Assembly (NCBI GenBank): GCA_013298765.1
Contig: JAAFJA010000014.1
Coordinates: 1-64,000, forward strand
DNA length: 64,000 nucleotides
Reading direction: 5' to 3'
DNA from: Betaproteobacteria bacterium
Lineage (GTDB): Bacteria > Pseudomonadota > Gammaproteobacteria > Burkholderiales > Casimicrobiaceae
The first letter of the stretch is position 1. The number at the start of each line of letters is the position of its first letter. Shown one piece after another: positions 34,754 through 44,842 of the stretch. The translations under genes and the position numbers were made by a program. The notes under the pieces were generated by a model that saw only the letters and a list, made by a program, of their open reading frames with translations, was not told where the DNA came from and ran no database searches.

Positions 34754-35629
34754 TTGAGCGGCTCGAATGTGATTGAAACAAGCCCGTCTGACGTCCGCGT
34801 CGCCGGGCTTTTTTGTTACCCAGTGAAATCATTTCGTGCGGTGAGCCTGGACGCAGCTCATATCGCCACCACAGGCGTGACGCATGACAGGCAATGGATG
34901 GTGGTTGACACGCGCACGAGCCCCGAGCGGTTCGTGACACAACGTGAAGCGCCTGCGCTCGCCACGGTGAGCGCAATAATCGATGGTGATTCGCTCTTGC
35001 TTTCTTGCGCGCCGTTGGCTGAGCTGCGCGTCAGCGCACCACCGAGTCATGCGCTCCGTCGCGTTAAAGTCTGGGGCAGCGAACTCATCGCGCTGGATGC
35101 GGGCGACGAGGCTGCAGCGTGGATCGGACGCGTACTAGACGCCCCCCCGCATCGATACCGGCTGGTGAAATTTCATCCTGAGCAGCGTCGGGAGTGCTCC
35201 GCGCGCTACGCGGGCGATAGCGGCGCTCACACCTTTTTCGCAGACGGCTACCCGCTATTGCTCGCCAATGCGAGCTCGCTCGACGCGCTGAATTCACGCA
35301 TGGGGCGCATAGCGGGTCATGCGATGCCAATGAACCGCTTTCGCCCTAACCTTGTGCTGGCGGGACTACCTGCTTGGGACGAGGATCATGTGGAAACCGT
35401 CGCCATCGGCGAGGTGCTCGTGCGTCTCGTAAAACCCTGCGTTCGCTGCGAGATCACCACAACCCATCAAGACTCTGGCGCGCGCCTGTCCGATGAACCC
35501 TTGGCCACGCTCGCTCGTTTTCGTAACAACCCGGACCTCGGTGGCGTCACCTTTGGCTGGAACGCCGTCGTCTTACGCGAAGGTACGGTAAAGCTTGGTG
35601 ATGCTTGCGCGGTGGAATACCGCTTCTAG
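34754..35629 (+). CDS. MOSC-domain protein (YcbX/mARC-like)
   Basis: About 291 residues from TTG 34754; GTG 34769 is an alternative. The N-terminal beta-barrel domain starts VAGLFCYPVKSFRAVSLDAA and continues THDRQWMVVD, which is canonical for the MOSC_N family. The MOSC domain proper includes RFRPNLVLAGLPAWDED and KPCVRCEITTTHQDSG, where the cysteine in PCVRC is the conserved molybdenum-ligand position. Such proteins reduce N-hydroxylated compounds using molybdenum cofactor. An intrinsic terminator hairpin (34780-34814) lies inside its first 20 codons, so the gene must be transcribed by readthrough or a hidden promoter. Confidence 0.88.
   Translation: MSGSNVIETSPSDVRVAGLFCYPVKSFRAVSLDAAHIATTGVTHDRQWMVVDTRTSPERFVTQREAPALATVSAIIDGDSLLLSCAPLAELRVSAPPSHALRRVKVWGSELIALDAGDEAAAWIGRVLDAPPHRYRLVKFHPEQRRECSARYAGDSGAHTFFADGYPLLLANASSLDALNSRMGRIAGHAMPMNRFRPNLVLAGLPAWDEDHVETVAIGEVLVRLVKPCVRCEITTTHQDSGARLSDEPLATLARFRNNPDLGGVTFGWNAVVLREGTVKLGDACAVEYRF
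34780..34814 (+). terminator. Intrinsic terminator inside the 5' end of the MOSC gene
   Basis: AAGCCCG (34780-34786) pairs with CGGGCTT (34804-34810), followed by TTTTTT (34809-34814). It is placed to end the cytochrome c4 transcript, yet its 3' arm and T-run encode the conserved residues AGLF of the MOSC protein. Confidence 0.7.
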
Positions 35630-35815
35630 CGATATCACGCGCGCGGTGAGGTCACAGGCGACAACCCGCCTACAAAATTAGTCTTAGCCCTATATAAAAA
35701 GGGATACGAGTCAGTTTTGTTGTGGGTTGAGATAGGCAAGAAAATCGTACAAGGCCGGCTTAAAGCTGCGCTAGACAGTGTTCGTTAGTTCGCAGGCGCG
35801 CTCCCGAAAGCGAGC

Positions 35816-35855
35816 AAAAAAAACGGTGCGCGCTCCGACAAAGAGCCGCGCACCG
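35816..35855 (-). terminator. Rho-independent terminator of the secreted protease gene
   Basis: On the minus strand, CGGTGCGCGGCTC pairs with GAGCGCGCACCG around TTTGTCG, and is followed by eight T (the A run 35816-35823 on the plus strand). It begins 22 bases after the protease stop. Confidence 0.85.
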
Positions 35856-35877
35856 CGATTGACTTCCGTGGGGCGCG

Positions 35878-37902
35878 CTAAGGGCGCGCGCACATGTTGA
35901 CGAATTCGGCATCCCAGCCTTGTTCGCCAATCATGTAGTTGTACATCCCGATCGAGTTCACGTAACGGTGGTTAGGATCGTCTGGGAAGCGCGAGTTGCC
36001 GCGGAACACCCGCCAAATTGAGCGCTCTCCTGCCGCGCAACCAGCGGTAGCGCCAACGCCGATCGGCGGGGCGACATACGAATCGGTTCCTTCGTTACAA
36101 AAGAATCCGTTGGGCATGCTGTTACATGCAGAGCCCGAGCGCTCGCGTCCGGTGTTTGCGATCAGTTGTTTGTCAGCATTGAGCGCCGTGTAGAAATGGC
36201 CACCACGCGTTTGATTGATCGCCGCGCCCGGAATGAAATAGCGCGTGAGCGAATTGGTGGTGGGCGAGGCGAAGGGATCCGTCTTAAACCAGTAACCTGT
36301 GCGATACCAAAGGGCATCACCGCCGCTTGATTTCACCGTGTCAAGCGCCGACTTCTCCGTCTCGCGCGAGGTCATGAAATAGTAATCAAACTGCGGGTTG
36401 TAGAACTCCACCATCGCAGCCTGCGAACCTGTAGTCGACGGAATCTGCGCTGCCGGCGAGAGAAATGGCGTGAGTCTGGTGAAGAGCAGATCCATGCGCG
36501 AGTAATAGTCAGGACTATTGGGTGTCGCGCACGACGCGCCGCCACCAAGAAGCGCGCCACGCAGTTCATAGCAAGAAGCCCCTGAGCCGCAATCGCGGCG
36601 GAAGGTGAAAATGCCTGAACCACTCGAACCCGCTTCGGTGGTTCCTTTGTTCGGTGTCCAGCGAATCTTGATGAAGTTATCGAGTGAGCTCACTTTCTCG
36701 TAGCCCTGCATGGTTCCCTCTGAAAACGCTTTCAAATCGCCTTGTGGGTGATGCACCCCCACTACCACCGCATCGCGTGGAATAACGCTTGCCTCCCACG
36801 CCGCGAAGACGGCGCCGTTGGGCGGGCTGCTATTCATCTCCAAAAGCGAAACGTCCATGTTTTCATCGACAACGCGCGCCGACATGCCTGTGGTGAGCCG
36901 CTGATAAGGCGGCGTGGAAAGTGCGTTACAGGCCACCGAGTCGAAGAACCAGTAACTCTCGATGCTCGCTGCTTCACGCTGGGTCGCAACACAGTGCGCA
37001 GCGGTGAAGAAATACGGACGCCGTGGCGAAGTGTTGGAGTTAAGCAGCGTTCCAGTGCAAATGCGTGTGGTGCCTGTGGGGTCATCCACGTAGTAGTACT
37101 TTGCTGTTGCGCGTGAGGCGTCAATCAAGGCTTGCGATGGATTTGAGACGCAGGAGAGATCGATGTTGCAGCTATCAGAGCAGCCAATCTCGTCGGGGCT
37201 CGCAGCGCAAGTGGCCGGCGCGCGACGTTTCTCTGCAACTGCTTCACGGCCCACCTTCGCGAGCTGCGAAATTTTCTCGACGGTCAGCGTGAAATCACTC
37301 GGTTTCGCGCCTGCTGCGATTGCAAACTCCAACATGCCGCGCTCGCTCTCAATGGTGGGCGACCATGCGCGCTCGCTACTCACCAGCGGCGCGCCGATGA
37401 ACGCCTCGCGCGCATCAAATGATCCACTGCGCACGACAAGTTTTTCGACCGGGCCTGCGACGCGGTAGCCCACACGCATCCCGGCAGCCCCGGGGATTGC
37501 GAGCTCGATGCGCGCAACCTGAGCACCACCCGCGACCGTCTCCCAGCTGAGCGCTGCGAAATTCACGCGTTGCGAGTCTTCGGGAACGTCGCGCCCGACG
37601 CCTACTGCGGTCGGCTGGCGCTGCATCGTATTGCGCTGGATAGCGGCGCTCTTTAGTTTGAGCGAAAACTGCTCTGCACTGATCGCTTCGAGCGCGATGC
37701 GGTGTGAGGCTGCGGCGCGACCTAAGAAGCGCTCGGGTGCCGCCGCCTTTTCATTCATCATCACCGCTTGCCCCATCGAGCGGGGGGCTTCATCCACGCG
37801 AGTTGCCGCGCCGCTAGTGAGGTTCTCAGTGACAGTCGCAATCGCGGTTGATGCCGCGAACGCCGACATCACAAGAGTGCCGAGCATAGAAATCTTCATC
37901 AT
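35878..37902 (-). CDS. Secreted lysyl-endopeptidase-like serine protease with DUF5648 C-terminus
   Basis: A 674-residue secreted enzyme from ATG 37902, which has an AAGGAAG site upstream; longer starts are non-coding. A signal peptide (MLGTLVMSAFAASTAIA) comes first, then a 200-residue propeptide-like region. The trypsin-fold domain shows FTAAHC (His), NMDVSLLEM (Asp) and AGSSGSGIF (Ser), with many cysteines as in Achromobacter-type lysyl endopeptidases. The C-terminal 170 residues contain MVEFYNPQFDYYFMTS and GHFYTA repeats of the DUF5648 surface domain. All catalytic residues are present. Confidence 0.88.
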   Translation of the reverse strand: MMKISMLGTLVMSAFAASTAIATVTENLTSGAATRVDEAPRSMGQAVMMNEKAAAPERFLGRAAASHRIALEAISAEQFSLKLKSAAIQRNTMQRQPTAVGVGRDVPEDSQRVNFAALSWETVAGGAQVARIELAIPGAAGMRVGYRVAGPVEKLVVRSGSFDAREAFIGAPLVSSERAWSPTIESERGMLEFAIAAGAKPSDFTLTVEKISQLAKVGREAVAEKRRAPATCAASPDEIGCSDSCNIDLSCVSNPSQALIDASRATAKYYYVDDPTGTTRICTGTLLNSNTSPRRPYFFTAAHCVATQREAASIESYWFFDSVACNALSTPPYQRLTTGMSARVVDENMDVSLLEMNSSPPNGAVFAAWEASVIPRDAVVVGVHHPQGDLKAFSEGTMQGYEKVSSLDNFIKIRWTPNKGTTEAGSSGSGIFTFRRDCGSGASCYELRGALLGGGASCATPNSPDYYSRMDLLFTRLTPFLSPAAQIPSTTGSQAAMVEFYNPQFDYYFMTSRETEKSALDTVKSSGGDALWYRTGYWFKTDPFASPTTNSLTRYFIPGAAINQTRGGHFYTALNADKQLIANTGRERSGSACNSMPNGFFCNEGTDSYVAPPIGVGATAGCAAGERSIWRVFRGNSRFPDDPNHRYVNSIGMYNYMIGEQGWDAEFVNMCARP

Positions 37903-37979
37903 GCTTCCTTTTTTGGAAATTGGGCGTTCGCGCGCTTTGTTTCGCGACGCAACGCCATGTTCAACGCGTAGCCCCGAAT

Positions 37980-38888
37980 TTACGCCGACAAGCGGCGTTC
38001 GCCAAGACAGCGAATGAGCCCGTCTCGCCAATGCGGTAGTGACACGCCAAATGTCGCCGTGAAGCGACTGCTATCCAGCGCGCTCCACGCAGGGCGGGTC
38101 GCTGGAGTTGGGAATTCCGATGTGCTGATTGCTTCGACGACAGGCTTCGCAGGAAGTTGCGCGCGTTCAATAATTTCCGAGGCGAATCGATGCCACGACG
38201 CGGGCTCGCCCGTGGCGCTCAGGTGATAGACGCCGGGGTTTGCAGCCAGCGCCTCAAGTCCGCTTTCTAGCGTGGACGCAATGGCATCGGCGAGATCTCC
38301 GGCGAAATTCGGTATGCCCCGCTGATCGTTCACCACGCGCAGACGGTCGCGCTCGCCCGCAAGGCGAAGCATCGTCTTGTAGAAGTTCGCGCCATCGTTT
38401 GCGTACACCCAAGACAGACGAAACACCGCGAACCTCTCGGTCGCTTCAGCCACTGCGATTTCACCTGCAAGTTTGCTCGCGCCGTAGACGCCCAGCGGCG
38501 CGGTGGGGTCGGATTCCACGTAGGCACGGGGAGCGCCGTTGTGAATGGGCGCAACGCCATCAAACACGTAGTCGGTGGAGAAATGCACGAGCAGTGATTT
38601 CGTTCGTGCCGATGCGCGAGCAAGATATCGCGGCCCCTCGCGATTGATTGCAAACGCTGCATCGCGCTCTGTTTCAGCGCGATCTACCGCCGTGTAGGCG
38701 GCGCAGTTGAACACTACATCTGCATGCGCTGCCGCAAGCGCTTCATTGCAGGCATTTTCGTTTCCGATATCAAGCTGTGCTCGGTTCAAGCAAACGACGT
38801 CGTGCGCACGATCCAAGCGGCGCGATAGTGCCAGACCCAGTTGGCCATTTGCGCCACAAATCAGAACTTTGAGCGGCTTGTTAGGCAT
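37980..38888 (-). CDS. rfbD: dTDP-4-dehydrorhamnose reductase
   Basis: A 302-residue short-chain reductase making dTDP-L-rhamnose. The Rossmann motif VLICGANGQLG is at 8-18; FSTDYVFDG precedes the catalytic Y-x3-K in YGASKLAGE. It is the last gene of the rfbBACD run and overlaps rfbC by 8 bases. Confidence 0.96.
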   Translation of the reverse strand: MPNKPLKVLICGANGQLGLALSRRLDRAHDVVCLNRAQLDIGNENACNEALAAAHADVVFNCAAYTAVDRAETERDAAFAINREGPRYLARASARTKSLLVHFSTDYVFDGVAPIHNGAPRAYVESDPTAPLGVYGASKLAGEIAVAEATERFAVFRLSWVYANDGANFYKTMLRLAGERDRLRVVNDQRGIPNFAGDLADAIASTLESGLEALAANPGVYHLSATGEPASWHRFASEIIERAQLPAKPVVEAISTSEFPTPATRPAWSALDSSRFTATFGVSLPHWRDGLIRCLGERRLSA

Positions 38889-39435
38889 ACGTATCCGCTT
38901 CAGAAAGCGGTTTGCCGCGCAGATCTTTTTCGCTCACCGTCGGTTCGCCAATGTCGGCGAGGGGCCAGGGAATCGCGAGACTTGGATCATTCCATGCAAG
39001 CGTGCGGTCATGCGTGGGCGCGTAGTAGTCGGTCGTTTTGTAGAGAAAGGTCGCGCGTTCGCTCGTCACCAAGAAACCGTGTGCAAAGCCGGGCGGGATC
39101 CAAAATTGGCGGTGATTTTCTGCGGAGAGTGTCACGCCGACCCACTGCCGAAACGTAGGCGAGCTGCGACGAAGATCAACCGCGACATCGTAGACCTCGC
39201 CATCGATCACGCGAACAAGTTTTCCCTGCGGTTGCTCGATTTGATAGTGCAGGCCGCGCAACACACCGCGCTGCGAAATGCTTTGATTGTCTTGCACGAA
39301 GCTCACGTTCGCCGCGACCTTTTCTGCAAAAAGCTTCGCGTTCCAAGATTCCATAAATGAACCGCGTGCATCGCCAAACACTTTCGGCTCAAGAACAAAA
39401 CAACCCGCGAGCGCGGTTGGGATGACGTTCATCAA
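38881..39435 (-). CDS. rfbC: dTDP-4-dehydrorhamnose 3,5-epimerase
   Basis: A 184-residue cupin-fold epimerase. [11 protein letters not shown], the catalytic-His segment [20 protein letters not shown] and [10 protein letters not shown] are canonical. Third step of dTDP-rhamnose synthesis. Its ATG overlaps the rfbA stop by 4 bases (ATGA) and its own end overlaps rfbD by 8. Confidence 0.96.
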   Translation of the reverse strand: MMNVIPTALAGCFVLEPKVFGDARGSFMESWNAKLFAEKVAANVSFVQDNQSISQRGVLRGLHYQIEQPQGKLVRVIDGEVYDVAVDLRRSSPTFRQWVGVTLSAENHRQFWIPPGFAHGFLVTSERATFLYKTTDYYAPTHDRTLAWNDPSLAIPWPLADIGEPTVSEKDLRGKPLSEADTYA

Positions 39436-40322
39436 AATACTCTTTCTTTGAGAACGTCTTGCAGGTATTTTCCGTAACCACTCTTCGCGAGCGGCGCGGC
39501 CAATCGTTCCAGTTGCGCCGCATCGATGAAGCCCATGCGATACGCGATTTCTTCAGGGCAACAAACTTTTAAGCCTTGTCGCCGCTCAATGGTTTGCACG
39601 AAATGCGAGGCCTCGAGCAGCGAATCGTGCGTACCCGTATCGAGCCACGCCATGCCCCGCCCCATGATCTCCACCGAGAGTTTGCCTGCCGCGAGATACG
39701 CCTTGTTGACGTCCGTGATTTCAAGCTCACCGCGTGGCGAAGGCTTCAAATTGGCGGCAATATCGACAACGTCGTTGTCGTAGAAGTAGAGTCCGACCAC
39801 GGCATAACGTGATCGCGGTTTTGCGGGCTTCTCTTCAAGTGAAATCGCTTTGCCCGCAGCATCGAATTCAACCACGCCGTAGCGTTCGGGATCGCTCACT
39901 GGATACGCGAATACCGTCGCGCCATTTTGACGTTCGTGAGCGTTGGTCAAAAGCGTTTGCAGCTCATGACCGTAGAACACGTTGTCACCCAATACCAACG
40001 CCGCAGGATCGTTGCCAATGAATTCGCGCCCGAGGATGAAGGCCTGAGCTAGCCCGTCCGGGGAGGGCTGCACTTTGTATTGCAGATTTAGCCCCCATTG
40101 GGAACCGTCGCCGAGCAGCTCGCGAAATCGCGGCGTGTCTTGTGGCGTCGAAATAATCAGAATGTCTTGCAATCCAGCGAGCATCAGCGCCGAAAGTGGG
40201 TAGTACACCATCGGCTTGTCGTAGATCGGCAGCAATTGCTTTGAGATCGCCTGTGTAACGGGGTGAAGACGCGTTCCCGAGCCCCCAGCGAGAATAATGC
40301 CTTTTCGCTTCATGTCCTTCAC
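39432..40322 (-). CDS. rfbA: Glucose-1-phosphate thymidylyltransferase
   Basis: A 296-residue nucleotidyltransferase. [16 protein letters not shown] is the nucleotide-binding loop, KPMVYYPLS and VLGDNVFYG the sugar-phosphate and metal sites. GTG at 40322 overlaps the rfbB stop by one base (TAGTG); ATG 40313 is the alternative. First step of dTDP-rhamnose synthesis. Confidence 0.96.
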   Translation of the reverse strand: MKDMKRKGIILAGGSGTRLHPVTQAISKQLLPIYDKPMVYYPLSALMLAGLQDILIISTPQDTPRFRELLGDGSQWGLNLQYKVQPSPDGLAQAFILGREFIGNDPAALVLGDNVFYGHELQTLLTNAHERQNGATVFAYPVSDPERYGVVEFDAAGKAISLEEKPAKPRSRYAVVGLYFYDNDVVDIAANLKPSPRGELEITDVNKAYLAAGKLSVEIMGRGMAWLDTGTHDSLLEASHFVQTIERRQGLKVCCPEEIAYRMGFIDAAQLERLAAPLAKSGYGKYLQDVLKERVF

Positions 40323-41389
40323 TACGCTGGCGTTGCCGAGCGTTCCTTATAGTTTTTCTCGATCCACGTTTTGTACTCACCCGACTGAACGTGCGCCACC
40401 CATTCGGCGTTTTGCAAATACCAAAGTACGGTTTTTTCGATGCCAGTGGCGAAGTTTTCCGACGGGCGCCAACCCAGCTCGCGCTCGATCTTTGAGAAGT
40501 CAATGGCATAGCGACGATCATGGCCAGGGCGGTCTGTCACGTGCGTGATCTGCTTTGTGTAATCAGTGCCTGGGCGGTGCTTCGCTAGCAGAGAACAAAT
40601 GGTGTGCACGACATCACGGTTCGGCATTTCGGCATCACCGCCGATCAGATAGAGCTCGCCCGGCGCGCCCGACTCCAGCACGCGGCGAATTGCGCTGCAA
40701 TGGTCCGACACATAGAGCCAATCGCGAATCTGCATTCCATCACCATAGATTGGCAGCGGTTTGCCAGCGATCGCATTCACGATCATGAGCGGAATCAATT
40801 TCTCGGGGAACTGACGCGGCCCGTAGTTATTTGAGCAATTGGTCACCATCACTGGCATGCCATAGGTGTGGAAATACGCTCGTGCCAAGTGATCAGAGCC
40901 CGCTTTCGAAGCGCTGTACGGCGAATTCGGTTCGTAGCGAGAATGCTCACTGAATTTCGGATCGTTCGCACCGAGCGTACCGAACACTTCGTCGGTAGAC
41001 ACATGCACAAAGCGAAACTGCGCCGCAGCGTCGTCCCCGAGCGATTTCCAATGTGCGCGCGCCGCTTCGAGCAACGAGCCCGTGCCGAGCACATTCGTTC
41101 TCACAAAATCCATCGGCCCGTGAATCGAGCGATCCACATGACTTTCCGCCGCGAAGTGAATCACCGCACGCGGCAGGTACTTCGCAAAGATCGCCTTCAT
41201 CGCGGCTGTATCGCAGATGTCGGCACGCTCAAACGCGTAACGTTTATCGACCGAAACGCTCGCGAGCGTTTCCGGATTTGCTGCGTAGGTCAACAAATCG
41301 ACGTTAACGACCGGCTCGGTATGTGTTGCTAGCCAATCAAGAATGAAATTGCTGCCGATGAAGCCACAGCCGCCAGTGACGAGAATCAT
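40322..41389 (-). CDS. rfbB: dTDP-glucose 4,6-dehydratase
   Basis: A 355-residue extended short-chain dehydrogenase from ATG 41389. [14 protein letters not shown] binds NAD+, HVSTDEVFG and the Y-x3-K in [10 protein letters not shown] are catalytic, and [14 protein letters not shown] is family-specific. First gene of the rfbBACD run, divergent from waaA with about 100 bases between them. Confidence 0.96.
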   Translation of the reverse strand: MILVTGGCGFIGSNFILDWLATHTEPVVNVDLLTYAANPETLASVSVDKRYAFERADICDTAAMKAIFAKYLPRAVIHFAAESHVDRSIHGPMDFVRTNVLGTGSLLEAARAHWKSLGDDAAAQFRFVHVSTDEVFGTLGANDPKFSEHSRYEPNSPYSASKAGSDHLARAYFHTYGMPVMVTNCSNNYGPRQFPEKLIPLMIVNAIAGKPLPIYGDGMQIRDWLYVSDHCSAIRRVLESGAPGELYLIGGDAEMPNRDVVHTICSLLAKHRPGTDYTKQITHVTDRPGHDRRYAIDFSKIERELGWRPSENFATGIEKTVLWYLQNAEWVAHVQSGEYKTWIEKNYKERSATPA

Positions 41390-41487
41390 GCGTTCGCTTT
41401 CGATGCTGGAGTCGCTCGCGCGCCCCAAATCCCCCAAACCGGTCATTTTAGGCGGGTAACATTGCGCTTCCACTCTTGGCCGCCGCT

Positions 41488-42753
41488 ATGCCCCTCTGGT
41501 TTCGAATTGTTTATTCGCTGCTCTGGTGTGTGGCGTTGCCGTTTGCATTTCTGCGCCTCTGGCTGCGCGGCAAGAAAAATGCGCATTACCGCGAACACTG
41601 GCGTGAACGCGTGGCGCTTCGCGGAACTCGGGTCGATGTCGATGTTTGGATCCATGCGGTGTCGGTCGGTGAAGCACGAGCTTCGGCCACGATCGTGCGT
41701 GAATTGTTGCGGCAAGACAAACGAATCCTCATCACCTGCACCACGCCAACGGGGCGTGCCACGCTGCGAGAGCTCTTCGGCAACAAGGTGAGCATTCGAT
41801 ACCTGCCGTTTGATGCGCCATTTCTCATCCGCAAAATGCTGCGCAATTCGCGTCCTAAATTGGGCATCTTGATGGAAACCGAGGTGTGGCCCGGCGTGTG
41901 TTCGGTGGCAACTCAAGAGCGAGTTCCGCTGTGGCTCGTAAATGCGCGCCTTTCGGAGCGCTCTGCGCGCGGCTACGCGCGAGCTGGATCGCTCACGAGA
42001 TCAATGTTTGGTTTGCTTTCAGGCGTCGCCGCGCAAACCCAAGAGCACAGCGCGCGCTTCAGCGCGCTGGGCGCACGCAACGTGCACGTACTAGGCAATC
42101 TCAAGTTCGACTTAGCGATTCCGGATTTCCTGCAGCCGCGCGCTGACCGACTGACCGAGCACATGACAAGCGGCAACGCGGCGCGTCCGTTTTGGGTGGC
42201 AGGCTCGACGCGTGAAGGCGAGGATGCCGCAATCTTGAACGCCTTGGTGACCCATCCGCTTCGTGAGCGGGCAATGGCCGTCATCGTCCCGCGTCATCAA
42301 GAGCGCTGGCAGAGCACGTATCAACTCGCAAAGAAACTCGGGTTCAGCGTCGCTCGGCGTAGCGACGCTCAAATCGGTGCCGATTGCGAGGTGATCATCG
42401 GCGACAGTATGGGCGAAATGCTCTCGTACTATGCAAACGCGAAAGTGGTGGTCATGGGCGGATCGCTCGGTGGAACCGGCAGCCAAAACTTAATTGAGCC
42501 TTGCGCGCTAGGCGTGCCCGTTGTGCTCGGCCCGTCAGTCTTTAATTTCAAAGAAGCGGCTGAAGCTGCGCTCACGCTAGGTGCGGCGAAACCTGCTCGC
42601 GATTCACGCGAGGCGCTCACCGTCGTCCTCGAATTTCTTGACGATGAAATGCATCGTCGCCGCGTCGGTGCACGCGCCAGAGAATTTGTCGCCGCTCATC
42701 GCGGGGCAACCGAAAAAACGCTCCGCTTACTTGGGCTCTCTGATCGGCGATAG
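41488..42753 (+). CDS. waaA: 3-deoxy-D-manno-octulosonic-acid transferase
   Basis: About 421 residues from ATG 41488 (TTG 41476 adds four). An N-terminal membrane anchor (IVYSLLWCVALPFAFLRLWL) precedes a GT30-type double Rossmann fold: WIHAVSVGEARAS, TPTGRATLRELFG, ILMETEVWPGV and, in the C-terminal half, VAGSTREGED and MGGSLGGTGSQNLIEP. It adds Kdo to lipid A at the inner membrane. It meets the glycosyltransferase gene tail to tail. Confidence 0.95.
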   Translation: MPLWFRIVYSLLWCVALPFAFLRLWLRGKKNAHYREHWRERVALRGTRVDVDVWIHAVSVGEARASATIVRELLRQDKRILITCTTPTGRATLRELFGNKVSIRYLPFDAPFLIRKMLRNSRPKLGILMETEVWPGVCSVATQERVPLWLVNARLSERSARGYARAGSLTRSMFGLLSGVAAQTQEHSARFSALGARNVHVLGNLKFDLAIPDFLQPRADRLTEHMTSGNAARPFWVAGSTREGEDAAILNALVTHPLRERAMAVIVPRHQERWQSTYQLAKKLGFSVARRSDAQIGADCEVIIGDSMGEMLSYYANAKVVVMGGSLGGTGSQNLIEPCALGVPVVLGPSVFNFKEAAEAALTLGAAKPARDSREALTVVLEFLDDEMHRRRVGARAREFVAAHRGATEKTLRLLGLSDRR

Positions 42754-42784
42754 CGCCGTGTCTTGTAGCGCGCTTGCCGCGCTA

Positions 42785-43618
42785 TCAAGCGCCGAGGAGC
42801 GCATTCACCTGCTCACGACGCGCTCGCGCCGGATCGCTTTTTATCCAAGCGGCAACCACATCGTTGTAGTCTGGATGCAGCGCGAGCAAGCGTGCGCCGC
42901 CGTCGCGCATGAGCGCATGCTTTTCTTCGGTGAAGGACTGGCTGCCTTCGTGTGCGACATACGCATTCGTGCACATCACGTTTCGAAAACCCTCAAGCGC
43001 TGCGCGACGGCAAAAGTCATTTTCTTCACCATAACCGCGTGGGAAATTCGCCTCATCGAAACTCTCGACGGCATCGAGACATCGACGCGAGATGAGCATA
43101 CAAAAGCCGACTGCCGTGGGAATGTCGATTTCATCCGCGCGATGATTTGCGAGCGTTTTCGCGATGCGAGCGCGCTCTGCAACAGGCGGCACCGGCCACT
43201 CGCGCGAAAAATCGGGATAGGAGCAAATCGTCGCGTTGTTCGAAAACGGCGTTACGGTACCGATCCTCTCGTCGCGTGCGAGCGTTACAAGCATCTGATC
43301 GAGCCAACCTTCGGTGACGATGGCGTCGGAATTCAGCAGAAGCAAATGTTCGTCGCTGCGGGTCGCTGTGATGGCTTGGTTGGCGTTCCAAGTGAATCCG
43401 CGGTTCACCCGGTTATGGCGCACTTCAATCGCACGCTTCGCGTGTTTTCGCGTGAATGACTCAAGTAGCGGAGCAACGCGCAAATCGCTGGACGCATCGT
43501 TAATCGCCACAATTCGATGCGCGGCCTCGATACGCTCATCGATGAGCGCTTGAAGACAGCGCTCCAGGGCATCGTGGCCGTTGTAGATTGGAATCGCGAT
43601 GAGAACGCGGTGTGTCAT
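42785..43618 (-). CDS. Family 2 glycosyltransferase
   Basis: A 277-residue GT-A enzyme from ATG 43618. VLIAIPIYNGHDALERCL starts the nucleotide-binding fold, VAINDASSD and LLLLNSDAIV (DxD-like metal site) follow, and GYGEENDFCRRA is the acceptor-side acidic motif seen in rhamnosyl- and related transferases. It probably builds a surface polysaccharide or O-antigen using sugars such as dTDP-rhamnose, inferred from the neighbouring rfb genes. Convergent with waaA. Confidence 0.88.
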   Translation of the reverse strand: MTHRVLIAIPIYNGHDALERCLQALIDERIEAAHRIVAINDASSDLRVAPLLESFTRKHAKRAIEVRHNRVNRGFTWNANQAITATRSDEHLLLLNSDAIVTEGWLDQMLVTLARDERIGTVTPFSNNATICSYPDFSREWPVPPVAERARIAKTLANHRADEIDIPTAVGFCMLISRRCLDAVESFDEANFPRGYGEENDFCRRAALEGFRNVMCTNAYVAHEGSQSFTEEKHALMRDGGARLLALHPDYNDVVAAWIKSDPARARREQVNALLGA

Positions 43619-43637
43619 TCGATCAAATACTAAGCGG

Positions 43638-43660
43638 TTGCCCAGACAAGTTCTGGGCAA
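43638..43660. repeat. Perfect 9-base inverted repeat between ugpC and the glycosyltransferase gene
   Basis: TTGCCCAGA (43638-43646) and TCTGGGCAA (43652-43660) with a 5-base loop. It has no T-run on either side in the right orientation for a terminator, so it is either an operator or a structured leader of the glycosyltransferase gene, which starts 20 bases further on. Confidence 0.5.
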
Positions 43661-43742
43661 ACAAAGCAAAAAATAATTTACTGAAAACTATTAAAATCAG
43701 CCTCTAGCCCAATTTGAATATGGTCTAACAAGCCTGAGCTGA

Positions 43743-44819
43743 TCAAATCCGTTTACCTGTGTCGGCATGAAACCAGTGCACTCGCACAGGATCGAACGAA
43801 ATGGGCAGGCGATCTCCCACGCGTGCATTCGAGCCAAAGCCTTCGCTCGGTAGGCGACAGATGATTCGATAGCTGCCGAATTGACCGTAGGCATAGGCAT
43901 CAGCGCCAACCCATTCGACCATCTGCACCGCGATTGAAAAGCGCGCCTGCGCTTCCGGCACGATCTGCAAATGTTCAGGGCGAACGCCAACGACGACGCG
44001 TTGATTGTTTTCAACGCTGCGCGGAAATTCGCCGACATGAAACATGTCGCCATGCGTCTCCATCTTGAGCGATTGCGCAGCCCGCTCGCCCCAAATTTGG
44101 TTCATGGCAGGCGTGCCGATGAAGTTCGCAACGAAGAGCGAAGCAGGGCGCTCGTACACGTCTTTCGGCGTACCGACTTGCTCGATCACACCGGAATTCA
44201 TCACCAACATGCGATCCGAAAGCGTCATCGCCTCGATTTGATCGTGAGTCACGTACAGGCTCGTCACCTTGAGTTCTTGATGCAGTTTTTGAATTTCCAA
44301 GCGCATCTCAACGCGCAGCTTCGCATCAAGATTCGATAGTGGCTCGTCAAACAAAAAGACTTTGGGATTACGCACAATCGCACGCCCCATCGCCACGCGC
44401 TGGCGCTGACCGCCGGAGAGCTGTTTCGGTTTTCGATCCAAAAGATGCGAAAGCTCAAGTATTTCCGCCGCTTTGGCAATGCGGGAATCGATATCAGCTT
44501 GTGGCATCTTTCGAATGCGCAGACCGTAGCTCATGTTCTCGCGAACATTCATGTGCGGATAAAGCGCGTAGTTCTGAAACACCATCGCGATATCACGATC
44601 CTTCGGCTCGAGCGTATTGACGACTTTGCCGTCAATCCAAATCTCACCGTGCGTGATCGGCTCAAGCCCTGCGACCATGCGCAACAACGTGGATTTACCG
44701 CATCCCGACGGCCCGACAATCACGACAAATTCACCATCCGAGATGGTGAGGTCAACGCCGTGAATGACGTCTACATTGCCGTAGGATTTCTTTACGTGTT
44801 TGAACTCAAGCTGTGCCAT
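43743..44819 (-). CDS. ugpC: Sugar / glycerol-3-phosphate ABC transporter ATPase
   Basis: A 358-residue CUT1-type ATPase. Walker A VGPSGCGKST, Q-loop QNYALYPHM, signature LSGGQRQR, Walker B VFLFDEPLSNLDA and the switch HDQ motif are complete. The C-terminal TOBE/OB regulatory domain (from 240) follows. It is divergent from ugpB across a 300-base gap holding an interspersed repeat; in E. coli the gene instead follows ugpE. It powers the UgpA/UgpE permease and may serve other CUT1 systems. Confidence 0.93.
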   Translation of the reverse strand: MAQLEFKHVKKSYGNVDVIHGVDLTISDGEFVVIVGPSGCGKSTLLRMVAGLEPITHGEIWIDGKVVNTLEPKDRDIAMVFQNYALYPHMNVRENMSYGLRIRKMPQADIDSRIAKAAEILELSHLLDRKPKQLSGGQRQRVAMGRAIVRNPKVFLFDEPLSNLDAKLRVEMRLEIQKLHQELKVTSLYVTHDQIEAMTLSDRMLVMNSGVIEQVGTPKDVYERPASLFVANFIGTPAMNQIWGERAAQSLKMETHGDMFHVGEFPRSVENNQRVVVGVRPEHLQIVPEAQARFSIAVQMVEWVGADAYAYGQFGSYRIICRLPSEGFGSNARVGDRLPISFDPVRVHWFHADTGKRI

Positions 44820-44842
44820 GGGGTGACTATATCAAGCAATCT

